Shown piece by piece: positions 5,619-11,865 of a stretch of DNA of 11,865 nt. Position 1 is the first letter of the stretch, and each line of letters begins with the position of its first letter. The stretch comes from an uncultured Pseudomonadota bacterium. Its GTDB lineage: Bacteria > Pseudomonadota > Gammaproteobacteria > Burkholderiales > SG8-39. A program made the translations under genes and the position numbers. The stretch lies in contig CAIPGJ010000944.1 of the NCBI GenBank assembly GCA_903864555.1, positions 1 to 11,865 of the forward strand, read 5' to 3'. A model generated the notes under the pieces. It did not search any database, had not been told where the DNA came from, and saw nothing but the letters and a program-made list of their open reading frames with translations.

Positions 5619-6506
5619 ATGCGTTCACTCCTTTTTGTCCCCGGCGACAGCGAGCGCAAGATCGCCAAGGGCATGAGTTCGGCGGCCGACGCCCTCATCC
5701 TCGACCTGGAAGATTCGGTCGGCCCTGGCAACAAGCCGGCCGCCCGTGCCCTGTGCGCCGAAGTGCTGGCCTCGGCCAATACCAGCAAGAAACTGTATGT
5801 GCGGATGAACGCGCTGGACACCCCGCATGCCCTGCTCGACCTGGCAGCGGTGGTGCGTGCCCGGCCGGCCGGCATCATGTTTCCGAAGTGCCGCAACGCC
5901 ACGGATCTGCGCACCGTGTCCGATTACCTCACCGCACTGGAAGCGCGCGATGGCGTGCCCGTGGGCCAGACACAGATCCTGCCCATCGTCACCGAGAACG
6001 GTGCTTCGATGTTCGGCCTGGGCACCTACACCGCCACCGGCGAGATGGCCTGTCCGCGCCTGTCGGCCCTGCTGTGGGGCGGCGAGGACCTGGCCGCCGA
6101 CCTGGGCGCCATGGGCAACCGCGATGCCGCCACCGGCCAGTACACCCCGCCTTACCACCTGGCACGCTCGCTGTGCCTGTTTGCCGCCACCGCGGCCTCG
6201 GTGATCGCCGTCGATGCGGTGTATGTGGACTTTCGCGATCCCAAAGGGCTGGAAGCCGAATCCATCGAGGGCCAGCGCATGGGCTACTCGGCCAAGGCCG
6301 CCATCCACCCTGACCAGGTCGACGTCATCAACCGCGTGTTCACCCCCTCGGCCGAATCGCTGGACTGGGCCAACAAGGTGCTGGCCGCCTTTGCCGCCAA
6401 CCCCGGCGCGGGCGTGGTGAACATGGACGGCAAGATGGTCGACATTCCCCACTTCAAGGCGGCAACGCGCATCCTCGCGCGCAGCCAGGCCGCCTCCGGC
6501 AATTAG
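5619..6506 (+). CDS. CitE-like (HpcH/HpaI family) CoA-ester lyase
   Basis: The 295-residue protein starts at the ATG at 5619, six bases after AGGAG (5608-5612). It belongs to the Mg-dependent citrate lyase beta / malyl-CoA / citramalyl-CoA lyase family, TIM-barrel enzymes that cleave a 3-hydroxyacyl-CoA into acetyl-CoA (or propionyl-CoA) and a 2-keto acid. Landmarks are RSLLFVPGD at the N-terminus, ALILDLEDSV (25-34), the substrate-binding arginine in YVRMN (Arg62), GIMFPK, ILPIVTEN with Glu126, LLWGGEDLAADLG with Asp157 (these two being the expected Mg ligands), and SAKAAIHPDQ near the lid. No CitD or CitF neighbours are present, so a free-standing acyl-CoA lyase is more likely than citrate lyase. 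Citramalyl-CoA or a malyl-CoA is a reasonable substrate. The next gene begins 33 bases after its stop. Confidence 0.88.
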   Translation: MRSLLFVPGDSERKIAKGMSSAADALILDLEDSVGPGNKPAARALCAEVLASANTSKKLYVRMNALDTPHALLDLAAVVRARPAGIMFPKCRNATDLRTVSDYLTALEARDGVPVGQTQILPIVTENGASMFGLGTYTATGEMACPRLSALLWGGEDLAADLGAMGNRDAATGQYTPPYHLARSLCLFAATAASVIAVDAVYVDFRDPKGLEAESIEGQRMGYSAKAAIHPDQVDVINRVFTPSAESLDWANKVLAAFAANPGAGVVNMDGKMVDIPHFKAATRILARSQAASGN

Positions 6507-6539
6507 TTGCCGGCAGCCAACCACTCAACCGGAGTCTCC

Positions 6540-7766
6540 ATGAGCGCACAACCGAACCAGCCCGCCCAGCCGCCGCACTATCCACTGTCGGGGATCACCG
6601 TCATCGACCTCTCGCACATCTACAACGGTCCGTATGCGACCTACCTGATGGCGCTGGCCGGAGCGACCGTGATCAAGGTCGAGCCGCATGGCGGCGAGCA
6701 TCTGCGCATCCGGGCCGACCTGGGCGGCGGCGCGGCATTGCCCTTTGCCATGTTGAACGGCAACAAGAACGCCGTCACCATGGACCTGAAGACCCCGCGC
6801 GGGAAAGAGCTGATCCTCGAGATGATCAAGCGCGCCGACGTGCTGGTGGAGAACTTCGCCCCCGGCGCCACCGATCGTCTGGGCATCGGCCCGGAGGACC
6901 TGCGCAAGGTCAACCCGCGCCTCATCTACGCCTCCAGTTCCGGCTACGGCCGTTCCGGCCCGTATCGCGACTTTCCCGCCATGGACCTGACCGTGCAGGC
7001 CATGTGCGGCGTGATGAGCATCACCGGTTTTCCGGATGGCCCGCCCACCAAGGCCGGTCCCGCGCTGGCTGACTTCTTCGCCGGCATCCACCTCTACGGC
7101 GGCATCATGACCGCGCTCTACGACCGCGAGAAGACCGGCATCGGCCGCCTGGTGGAAGTGTCGATGCAGGAGGCGGTCTATCCCTCGCTCGCCTCCAACC
7201 TGGGCATGTATTTGGGGCGTGGCAAGAAAAGCCCCGAGCGCACCGGCAACCGTCATGGCGGCATGGCCGAGGCGCCCTACAATGTGTATAAGGCCGCCGA
7301 CGGCTGGATCGCCATCATCTGCCCGATGGACCGCCACTGGGAGGGCCTGATCGAGGCGATGGAACGGCCGGAGCTGAAGACCGACCCGCGCTTTGGCGGC
7401 CTCAAGCTGCGCGTGCAGAACATCGACGATGTAGACGCAGTGGTCACCGAATGGACCACCAAGCACAAGCGCCAGCACATCGTCGCGCTGCTGCAGGAGT
7501 ACCGCGTGCCGCACGCGCCGATCCGCGACATGGCCGAAGTCATCAACGACCCGCACATGCATGCGCGCGGCACCTTGCAGAACATCAAGCATCCGCAGTT
7601 CGGTGACATCACGGTGCAGCACAGCCCGATGAGCTATGAGGGCGTGCCGCGCATGCCGCTGCGACCCAGCAGCCCGGCCGGCGGTGATGGCAAGGCGGTG
7701 TTCGTCGACTGGATGGGGCTGTCCGAGGAAGAGTACGAGCAGCTCAAGCACCAGGGCGTGCTTTAA
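6540..7766 (+). CDS. CaiB/BaiF family (class III) CoA-transferase
   Basis: The start is the ATG at 6540, preceded by GGAG (6531-6534), giving 408 residues, normal for this family of interlocked dimers that transfer CoA through an aspartyl-CoA intermediate. Visible motifs are PLSGITVIDLSHIYNGPYAT at the N-terminus, GATVIKVEP (41-49), NGNKNAVTMDLK (73-84), ENFAPGATDRLGIG (104-117), ASSSGYGRSGP (131-141), and the catalytic Asp149 in AMDLTVQA. The late HAPIRDMAEVINDPH segment is also typical. Members activate oxalate, carnitine, benzylsuccinate, mesaconate or itaconate. The neighbouring dehydrogenase and CitE-like lyase point to a dicarboxylic acid here, but the sequence does not fix the substrate. 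It is last in its operon, ending 48 bases before the convergent SulP gene. Confidence 0.9.
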   Translation: MSAQPNQPAQPPHYPLSGITVIDLSHIYNGPYATYLMALAGATVIKVEPHGGEHLRIRADLGGGAALPFAMLNGNKNAVTMDLKTPRGKELILEMIKRADVLVENFAPGATDRLGIGPEDLRKVNPRLIYASSSGYGRSGPYRDFPAMDLTVQAMCGVMSITGFPDGPPTKAGPALADFFAGIHLYGGIMTALYDREKTGIGRLVEVSMQEAVYPSLASNLGMYLGRGKKSPERTGNRHGGMAEAPYNVYKAADGWIAIICPMDRHWEGLIEAMERPELKTDPRFGGLKLRVQNIDDVDAVVTEWTTKHKRQHIVALLQEYRVPHAPIRDMAEVINDPHMHARGTLQNIKHPQFGDITVQHSPMSYEGVPRMPLRPSSPAGGDGKAVFVDWMGLSEEEYEQLKHQGVL

Positions 7767-7782
7767 AGGCGTCTTTCAGGCT

Positions 7783-7798
7783 GGCGGCTGCTTCGCCG
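7783..7798. terminator. Weak stem-loop between convergent genes
   Basis: In the 48-bp gap between the CaiB/BaiF stop (7766) and the SulP stop (7815), GGCG (7783-7786) can pair with CGCC (7794-7797) around a GCTGCTT loop. A shared bidirectional terminator would be expected here, but the stem is short and no proper T-run follows, so support is weak. Confidence 0.2.
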
Positions 7799-7814
7799 AC
7801 CTCGCCTCGCCGGA

Positions 7815-9620
7815 TCAGAGAAGCGGTCGTTCCGGTGTCACTGTGGCAGAAGCGGGCTGCGTGCCCGCAGGGTGCTCAGCCGGCCCTTCGATGGTGGCGC
7901 ATTCCTGGAAGATCCTGGCCGTGCAGGTGGCGCAGATGGACCGGTCCAGTCGCTGGAACACCCGGTTGAAGGCCTGGCGCTTGCCGCGATACAGGTGGTC
8001 GCGGTTGAATTCCCCGATGTAGCCGAATGCTTCCAGCTTGCGCATCACCGGCACGCGCAGGCTGTAGAAGTACAGGTCACCGCCGCCCGCGCGGCGCTTG
8101 CGTGCCTCGCGCAGCAACAGGTCTGCTCCGGCCAGATCCATGGTGTTGATGCTCTTGGACATCAGCAGCAGATGCTTCTGGTCCGGCTGCTGCTTGCGGA
8201 TCTCGTCGAAATGATTCTCCACGTGTTCCACGGCCCCGAAGTACAGCGATCCCTCCACGCGCAGGATCTTCATCTGGGGGCACTCGGGGAAGTCCCCCTG
8301 CACTTCGAGCATGTTGCGTTCCGGCACCCGCGGGTCAGGCACCAGGCTGCGCATGGCGGGGTGGGCCGATCCGTACAGGTGGATCAGCAGCGAAGCGGCG
8401 ACCCCGGCGAGGATGGCGATCTCGAGGCTGAGCAGCAGCGTCGCGCCGAAGGTCACCAGCAGCACGGCGGCCTCGCCGCGGTCGGTGCGGAGGATGTGCC
8501 GGATATGCCGCAGGTCGATCAGGCCCCAGGCCACCAGGATCAGGAGTGCCGCCACGGCCGCCATGGGGATGAATTCCGCCCACGGGGCGAAGAAGATCAC
8601 CAGTACCGCCAGTATCACCGCCGACATCGCGGCTGCCAGCGGCGTCTTAGCGCCGGCGTCGAAGTTCAGGCCGGTGCGGTTGAAGGAGGCGCTGGAGGGG
8701 TAGCCGGAGAAAAAGCTGGCGGCGATGTTGGACAGGCCCTGGCCGACGAACTCCTGGTTGGCATCGATGCGCTGTCCGGAGCGCAGCGCTACGGCGCGTG
8801 CGATGGACATGGCCTCAGTGATGCTGAGCACCGTGATGGCCAGCGCAGTCCCGGCGAGCGCGCCCAGCGTTTCAGGGGATAAATCCGGGGAGGACAGCGG
8901 CGGCAGGCTGGCCGGTATGGCATTGACCATGTGCAGTCCGGCGGCCTCACCGACCAGGGCGGTGATCACCGCGGCGGCGATGCAGCCTGCACCGATGGCC
9001 ACGATCATGTAGGGCACCTTGGGCACAAACCTGCGTGCAGCGATGCCGGCAACCAGCGTGACCAGGCCGACGGTGACCGTCCAGGGATGCGACTCGGGCA
9101 GGCGCAGCAGCGTGTCGGCGAGGGTCTGCAGCGCCCCGGCGTGGCGGGCGAGGTCGATGCCGAAGAAGTCGCGCAGCTGGCTGGTGAGGATGAGCACCCC
9201 CGCACCGGCAGTGAAGCCCACCACCACGGTGTGCGAAATGAAGTTCACCAGCGTGCCCAAGCGGGCCAGGCCCATGGCCAGCATCAGCATGCCCGACATG
9301 AAGGCGAGGGTGAAGGCGTAGGAGAGGTAGCTGGGGGAACCCGGCAGCGCCAGCGGCGCCAGCGTGGCAAATACGAACAGCGACACCGCATTGGTGGGCC
9401 CGGACACCGCATGCCAGGACGAGCCGAACAGCGCCGCCACCAGCGCCGGCACCATGGCGCAGTACAGGCCGTACTCCGGCCCGACCCCGGCCAGGATGCC
9501 AAAGGCAATGCCCTGCGGCAGCACCACGACGGCGCTCACCAGCGCTGCCAGGGCGTCGGCGCGCACGCTGTCCCGGTTCACCATGGGCCACCATTTGAGG
9601 AAGGCGAGGGCTGGATTCAT
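7815..9620 (-). CDS. SulP-family anion transporter with C-terminal STAS domain
   Basis: The 601-residue inner-membrane protein starts at the ATG at 9620 (MNPALAFLKWWP). No strong ribosome binding site is visible, but the family homology begins here and the frame upstream is non-homologous. About 400 residues form the SulP transmembrane domain, with the signature ALVSAVVVLPQGIAFGILAG near residue 30, then VSGPTNAVS and GLSNIAASFFSGYPSSASFNRT. A soluble STAS domain (about 445-550) follows, containing INTMDLAGADLL. SulP proteins carry sulfate, bicarbonate, dicarboxylates or other anions as symporters or exchangers. Family membership does not reveal the anion. The C-terminus carries a small cysteine cluster, Cys563-x2-Cys566-x7-Cys574, within CATCTARIFQEC, after the STAS domain. 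It faces the CoA-ester operon end to end and is divergent from the nucleotide-binding protein. Confidence 0.9.
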   Translation of the reverse strand: MNPALAFLKWWPMVNRDSVRADALAALVSAVVVLPQGIAFGILAGVGPEYGLYCAMVPALVAALFGSSWHAVSGPTNAVSLFVFATLAPLALPGSPSYLSYAFTLAFMSGMLMLAMGLARLGTLVNFISHTVVVGFTAGAGVLILTSQLRDFFGIDLARHAGALQTLADTLLRLPESHPWTVTVGLVTLVAGIAARRFVPKVPYMIVAIGAGCIAAAVITALVGEAAGLHMVNAIPASLPPLSSPDLSPETLGALAGTALAITVLSITEAMSIARAVALRSGQRIDANQEFVGQGLSNIAASFFSGYPSSASFNRTGLNFDAGAKTPLAAAMSAVILAVLVIFFAPWAEFIPMAAVAALLILVAWGLIDLRHIRHILRTDRGEAAVLLVTFGATLLLSLEIAILAGVAASLLIHLYGSAHPAMRSLVPDPRVPERNMLEVQGDFPECPQMKILRVEGSLYFGAVEHVENHFDEIRKQQPDQKHLLLMSKSINTMDLAGADLLLREARKRRAGGGDLYFYSLRVPVMRKLEAFGYIGEFNRDHLYRGKRQAFNRVFQRLDRSICATCTARIFQECATIEGPAEHPAGTQPASATVTPERPLL

Positions 9621-9718
9621 GGGCGCTGTCAGGGTTGGCGGTTCAGTGGTGAAACAAATGTTTTGGCGACCACTGCATGCACGCCGATGCGGCAGGCAGG
9701 CGTGATACGGCAGGCCTG

Positions 9719-9724
9719 ATATTA
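9719..9724 (-). promoter_or_regulatory. Possible -10 box for the SulP gene
   Basis: On the minus strand the sequence GGTTAATATCAGG contains TAATAT (plus-strand 9719-9724), about 100 bases upstream of the SulP start. The matching -35 region is poor, so this is only a candidate. Confidence 0.25.
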
Positions 9725-9751
9725 ACCGCTCGTGCCAGCCCCTTGCACCAG

Positions 9752-9768
9752 GCCAGAATGTTTCTGGC
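9752..9768. promoter_or_regulatory. 17-bp palindrome in the SulP / CNB divergent region
   Basis: GCCAGAA-TGT-TTCTGGC is a perfect inverted repeat with 7-bp arms. It lies between the two divergent genes, upstream of both candidate promoters, and is nested with a second pair (GTGCCAG at 9732-9738 and CTGGCAC at 9764-9770). It is a good candidate for binding a dimeric regulator acting on one or both genes. I do not recognise which. Confidence 0.45.
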
Positions 9769-9834
9769 ACACAGGTATCCCGGTGGCGGCGCTCCATGGT
9801 GGTGCGCATCTGGAGCAGCACCGAGGTGCCGGCA

Positions 9835-9840
9835 TACAAT
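9835..9840 (+). promoter_or_regulatory. -10 box TACAAT for the CNB / AI-2E operon
   Basis: TACAAT (9835-9840) with a weak TGGAGC (9811-9816) 18 bases upstream would start transcription near 9847. That is downstream of the ATG at 9796 in the same frame, which supports the TTG at 9874 as the real start of the next gene. Confidence 0.4.
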
Positions 9841-9873
9841 TGCGGCATAGCACCTGTTCCGGAGCCCTGCATC

Positions 9874-10353
9874 TTGCGCAATCCCTTTCGCCGCGAACCC
9901 GCCTCGCCGCATCTTGACCGCATCCGCAGTTTGTCGCTGTTCATCGGCCTCTCGCCGGCGGAGTTGCGTCTGGTCGAGCAGCTCATGCATGAACGCGCTT
10001 ACCTCGCACGGGAGGTGATCTTCGACGAGGGCGAGGAGGGCCACGCGATCTACATCATCCTCGAGGGCGAGGTGTCGATCACCCGCACGCGGGCCGGGGT
10101 GGTGAGCGAGGTGGCGCGGCTGGGCGTCGGGGACTTCTTCGGTGAACTCGCCCTGCTGGATGGCGCGCCCCGCTCGGCCGATGCGCGTGCGGTTGGCGAT
10201 GCGCGGCTGGCGGTGTTCTTCCGCGATGACTTTCTCGAGCTGCTGGACACCCACGGGCGCATCGCCTCCAAGATCGCGCGCCAGCTCGCGCGGCATATCG
10301 GCGGGCGCATGCGCGAGATGGCGCTGGCCGCGAACGCGCACCAGCACCTCTGA
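9874..10353 (+). CDS. Stand-alone cyclic nucleotide-binding domain protein (Crp/Fnr-like sensor without HTH)
   Basis: The 159-residue protein starts at a TTG at 9874, nine bases after GGAG (9861-9864). An ATG at 9796 would add 26 residues that look non-coding and lie across the likely promoter. The protein is essentially one cyclic-nucleotide-binding beta-barrel: FDEGEEGHAIYIILEGEVSI (about 50-69), then the phosphate-binding cassette FFGELALLDGAPRSADARA (about 89-107), which retains the Glu and Arg that contact the ribose and phosphate of cAMP or cGMP. A C-terminal helix (about 130-150) follows. There is no helix-turn-helix, so it is probably not a transcription factor. Its stop overlaps the start of the AI-2E permease by one base (TGATG), implying translational coupling and a shared task. 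Confidence 0.8.
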   Translation: MRNPFRREPASPHLDRIRSLSLFIGLSPAELRLVEQLMHERAYLAREVIFDEGEEGHAIYIILEGEVSITRTRAGVVSEVARLGVGDFFGELALLDGAPRSADARAVGDARLAVFFRDDFLELLDTHGRIASKIARQLARHIGGRMREMALAANAHQHL

Positions 10354-11483
10354 TGGCCAGCCACGATCAGGAACTGGAATCCGAAGGCTCCGGCCCGCTG
10401 GTCTGGTGCGCCATCCTCGGCATCACCTGCCTGCTGCTGGTGTTCCTGCAGAAGCTGCTCTGGCTGGTGGTGCCGGCGCTGCTGGCGCTGATCCTGTACT
10501 ACCTGCTGTTCCCGGTGATGAACCGGCTGATCTTCCGCGGACTGACGCGGGAAGGGGCGGCCAGCTCGGTCATGCTGGGCTTCCTGCTGTTCATGTCGGT
10601 GGCCGGGCTGTTGGTGGCGCCCTGGGTCACCCGCCGCTTCGCCGACACCAATGCGCTGGTGTCACGCTACATGGACGGCGGGCTCACGCTGCTGGACAAG
10701 TCGCTGCGGGCCCTGGAAAGCGCCTGGGCGCCGCTGGCCAACGCCCATCTGGCCGACACCGTGGTGCAGCGCCTGAACAGCATGGAAGGCCATGTCACCG
10801 AGTACATCGAGCCGGTGGCCATGGGCATCATGGCCTGGGCGCCTTCGCTGCTGCTGGCGCCATTCCTGGCCTTCTTCTTCCTGCGCGACGGACAGCGCTT
10901 CAAGCGCTTCATCGCCGAGGCGGTGCCCAACGCCGTGTTCGAGCGCTCACTGTTTCTGCTGAACGAGGTCGATCGCACCCTGCGCGCCTACTTCATCGGG
11001 CTGGTGAAGCTGACGGTGCTGGATACCTTCACCCTGGCGGCCGGGCTGGCGCTGATCAACGTGCCCGGCGCGCTGGCGCTGGGATTCATTTGTGCGGTGC
11101 TGGCCTGGATCCCCTATGTGGGCACGGTGCTGGGCGGGCTGCTGGTGGTGCTGGTGGTGGCGACGGACTTTCCCGGCGACCCGATGATGGCCTACTGGGC
11201 CATCGGTCTGTTCGGGGTGGCGCGCCTGCTCGATGATTTCGTGTACATGCCGATCACGGTGGGCAAGAGCCTGCAGATGCATCCGCTGATCACGGTGCTG
11301 ATGATCTTCGTCGGCGGTGCCGTGGCGGGCATCACCGGCCTGATGCTGGTGCTGCCCCTGCTCGGGGTGGTGATGGTGGTCGGCAAGACCGTGGGCAGCG
11401 TGGTGACCGATCCACGCCTGATGGCGCGGCACCGGCATGCCCGTGAATTGCGCCGGGTGACCGCTTCGGCTGACCTGCGCTAG
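10353..11483 (+). CDS. AI-2E family transporter (PF01594-type permease)
   Basis: The 376-residue polytopic inner-membrane protein has two N-terminal hydrophobic helices (about 16-52), a third near 70-90, a large hydrophilic region (about 92-155), and four to five C-terminal helices. Family landmarks are LAPFLAFFFLRDGQRFKRFI (about 171-190), ICAVLAWIPYVGTVLGG (about 248-264), and LLDDFVYMPITVGKSLQMHP (about 291-310), followed by a Gly-rich helix GGAVAGITGLMLVLPLLG. The family includes the E. coli TqsA exporter linked to autoinducer-2, but also sodium/proton antiporters and many members of unknown substrate, so autoinducer transport should not be assumed. There is no ribosome binding site of its own. 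The ATG overlaps the stop of the cyclic-nucleotide-binding protein, so translation is probably coupled. Confidence 0.87.
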   Translation: MASHDQELESEGSGPLVWCAILGITCLLLVFLQKLLWLVVPALLALILYYLLFPVMNRLIFRGLTREGAASSVMLGFLLFMSVAGLLVAPWVTRRFADTNALVSRYMDGGLTLLDKSLRALESAWAPLANAHLADTVVQRLNSMEGHVTEYIEPVAMGIMAWAPSLLLAPFLAFFFLRDGQRFKRFIAEAVPNAVFERSLFLLNEVDRTLRAYFIGLVKLTVLDTFTLAAGLALINVPGALALGFICAVLAWIPYVGTVLGGLLVVLVVATDFPGDPMMAYWAIGLFGVARLLDDFVYMPITVGKSLQMHPLITVLMIFVGGAVAGITGLMLVLPLLGVVMVVGKTVGSVVTDPRLMARHRHARELRRVTASADLR

Positions 11484-11517
11484 GCATCCGGAACATCCTG
11501 CGGGCCTGCGCAGGTGA

Positions 11518-11577
11518 GGGTTTACCACCTTGTCAAAGGGGGCCGACTCGGCGAAGCCGAGCGGGGGGATTTTCACC
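11518..11577 (+). repeat. Repeat arm C (copy 2, left)
   Basis: The arm carries CTTGTCAAAGGGGGCCGA, then the perfect stem CTCGGC-GAA-GCCGAG, then CGGGGGGATTTT. It lies 35 bases after the permease stop, so on the plus strand the stem and T-run could also aid termination. Confidence 0.75.
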
Positions 11578-11711
11578 AGGCAGGCGAATCTGCACGCCCT
11601 CACCGAGCCTTGCTGCGAGTCCTGATCATGATGGTCGCTTTGCCGACAGGGCATCCAAAGACATCCATCGCATCTGCCTGATGGCGACTGCTGCCATTCA
11701 AGCGTAGCGGT

Positions 11712-11773
11712 TGAAAATCCCCCCGCTCGTTCGCTGCGCTCACGAGTCGGCCCCCTTTGACACGGTTCTTCAC
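11712..11773 (-). repeat. Repeat arm D (copy 2, right, inverted)
   Basis: Read on the minus strand, the arm has GTGTCAAAGGGGGCCGAC, an outer stem CTCGT/ACGAG around an 11-base loop, then GCGGGGGGATTTTC. Its outermost bases (GAACC) no longer match GGGTTT of the other arms. Confidence 0.7.
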
Positions 11774-11865
11774 CGATTTGCGGGGAAAGGTCTGGTATCT
11801 GCGAATCTGTCTGCAGTGCCTACCGAAACAATGGCCTCATATCTGGAAGCAGGGATAACTCACTA

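Larger units (their letters stand above)
11518..11773. mobile_element. MITE-like repeat element, copy 2
   Basis: This has the same layout and orientation as copy 1. The left arm (11518-11577) begins GGGTTTACCACCTTGTCAAAG, and the inverted right arm (11712-11773) carries GTGTCAAAGGGGGCCGAC on the minus strand. The interior (about 134 bases) has only faint similarity to that of copy 1 (138 bases), with short shared pieces such as GATGGT near CTTTGC. The outer end of the right arm has diverged. Conserved arms around poorly conserved interiors suggest either selection on the arms or repeated use of the arms by a mobilising enzyme. Confidence 0.58.
11484..11865. other. 382-bp gene-free right end
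   Basis: After the permease comes a short palindrome CCTGCGCAGG (11503-11512), then the second MITE-like element (about 11518-11773), then some 90 bases with no gene, promoter or terminator that I can support. Frames here are short and overlap the repeats. Confidence 0.65.

Noticed and set aside
5619..6506. Lyase considered as the beta subunit of ATP-independent citrate lyase
   Set aside because: No acyl-carrier (CitD) or alpha (CitF) subunit genes lie nearby, and the neighbours handle free CoA esters.
6525..7751. Minus-strand frame of 408 codons opposite the CaiB/BaiF gene
   Set aside because: It is an antisense shadow. The plus strand encodes a complete, motif-bearing CoA-transferase.
7872..9719. 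Long plus-strand frames (7872-8882 and 8931-9719) opposite the SulP gene
   Set aside because: They are His/Gln/Gly-rich, without domain motifs, and mirror the SulP coding sequence on the other strand.
10142..11236. Plus-strand frame of 364 codons overlapping the CNB and AI-2E genes
   Set aside because: It is an Ala/Gly/Arg-rich out-of-frame reading. The other frame has continuous family motifs in both genes.
10353..11483. Calling the permease an autoinducer-2 exporter
   Set aside because: The family name reflects one member. Other members have different substrates, and no autoinducer-2 synthesis or uptake gene is present.

Overview
The window is GC-rich DNA with strong G/C preference at third codon positions. 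Gene families and codon style fit a betaproteobacterium (Rhodocyclales or Burkholderiales-like). That placement is inference from protein style; no rRNA, tRNA or marker gene is present. No CRISPR array, phage gene, transposase or origin was seen.

Layout. (1) Positions 1-41 hold the first 13 codons of a minus-strand gene, divergent from a small single-span membrane protein (320-676). Their shared upstream region carries a perfect TGGTATACCA palindrome. (2) A 627-bp gene-free stretch (677-1303) contains a MITE-like repeat element (about 765-1027), several inverted repeats, and a good promoter whose -35 box overlaps a 20-bp palindrome. (3) A plus-strand catabolic block runs from 1304 to 7766: a class I CoA-transferase/hydrolase, a crotonase-fold hydratase resembling methylglutaconyl-CoA hydratase (AUH), a GntR/FadR-type regulator, an acyl-CoA dehydrogenase, a CitE-like CoA-ester lyase and a class III (CaiB/BaiF) CoA-transferase. 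(4) A convergent SulP-family anion transporter with a STAS domain (7815-9620, minus) follows. (5) Divergent from it is a two-gene unit of a stand-alone cyclic-nucleotide-binding-domain protein and an AI-2E-family permease, sharing one base (TGATG). (6) The window ends with a second copy of the MITE-like element (about 11518-11773) and nothing recognisable after it.

How the genes may work together. The block has the parts for activating a dicarboxylic acid to its CoA ester (either CoA-transferase), oxidising it to an enoyl-CoA (dehydrogenase), hydrating it (AUH-like hydratase) and cleaving the hydroxyacyl-CoA (CitE-like lyase) to acetyl-CoA plus a keto acid. This matches the logic of itaconate/methylsuccinate breakdown through citramalyl-CoA, with a crotonase-type hydratase in place of the MaoC-type enzyme of the known bacterial itaconate operons. 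The substrate is inferred, not shown. The most unusual protein is the acyl-CoA dehydrogenase, which has no glutamate at either of the two positions where this family normally carries its catalytic base.
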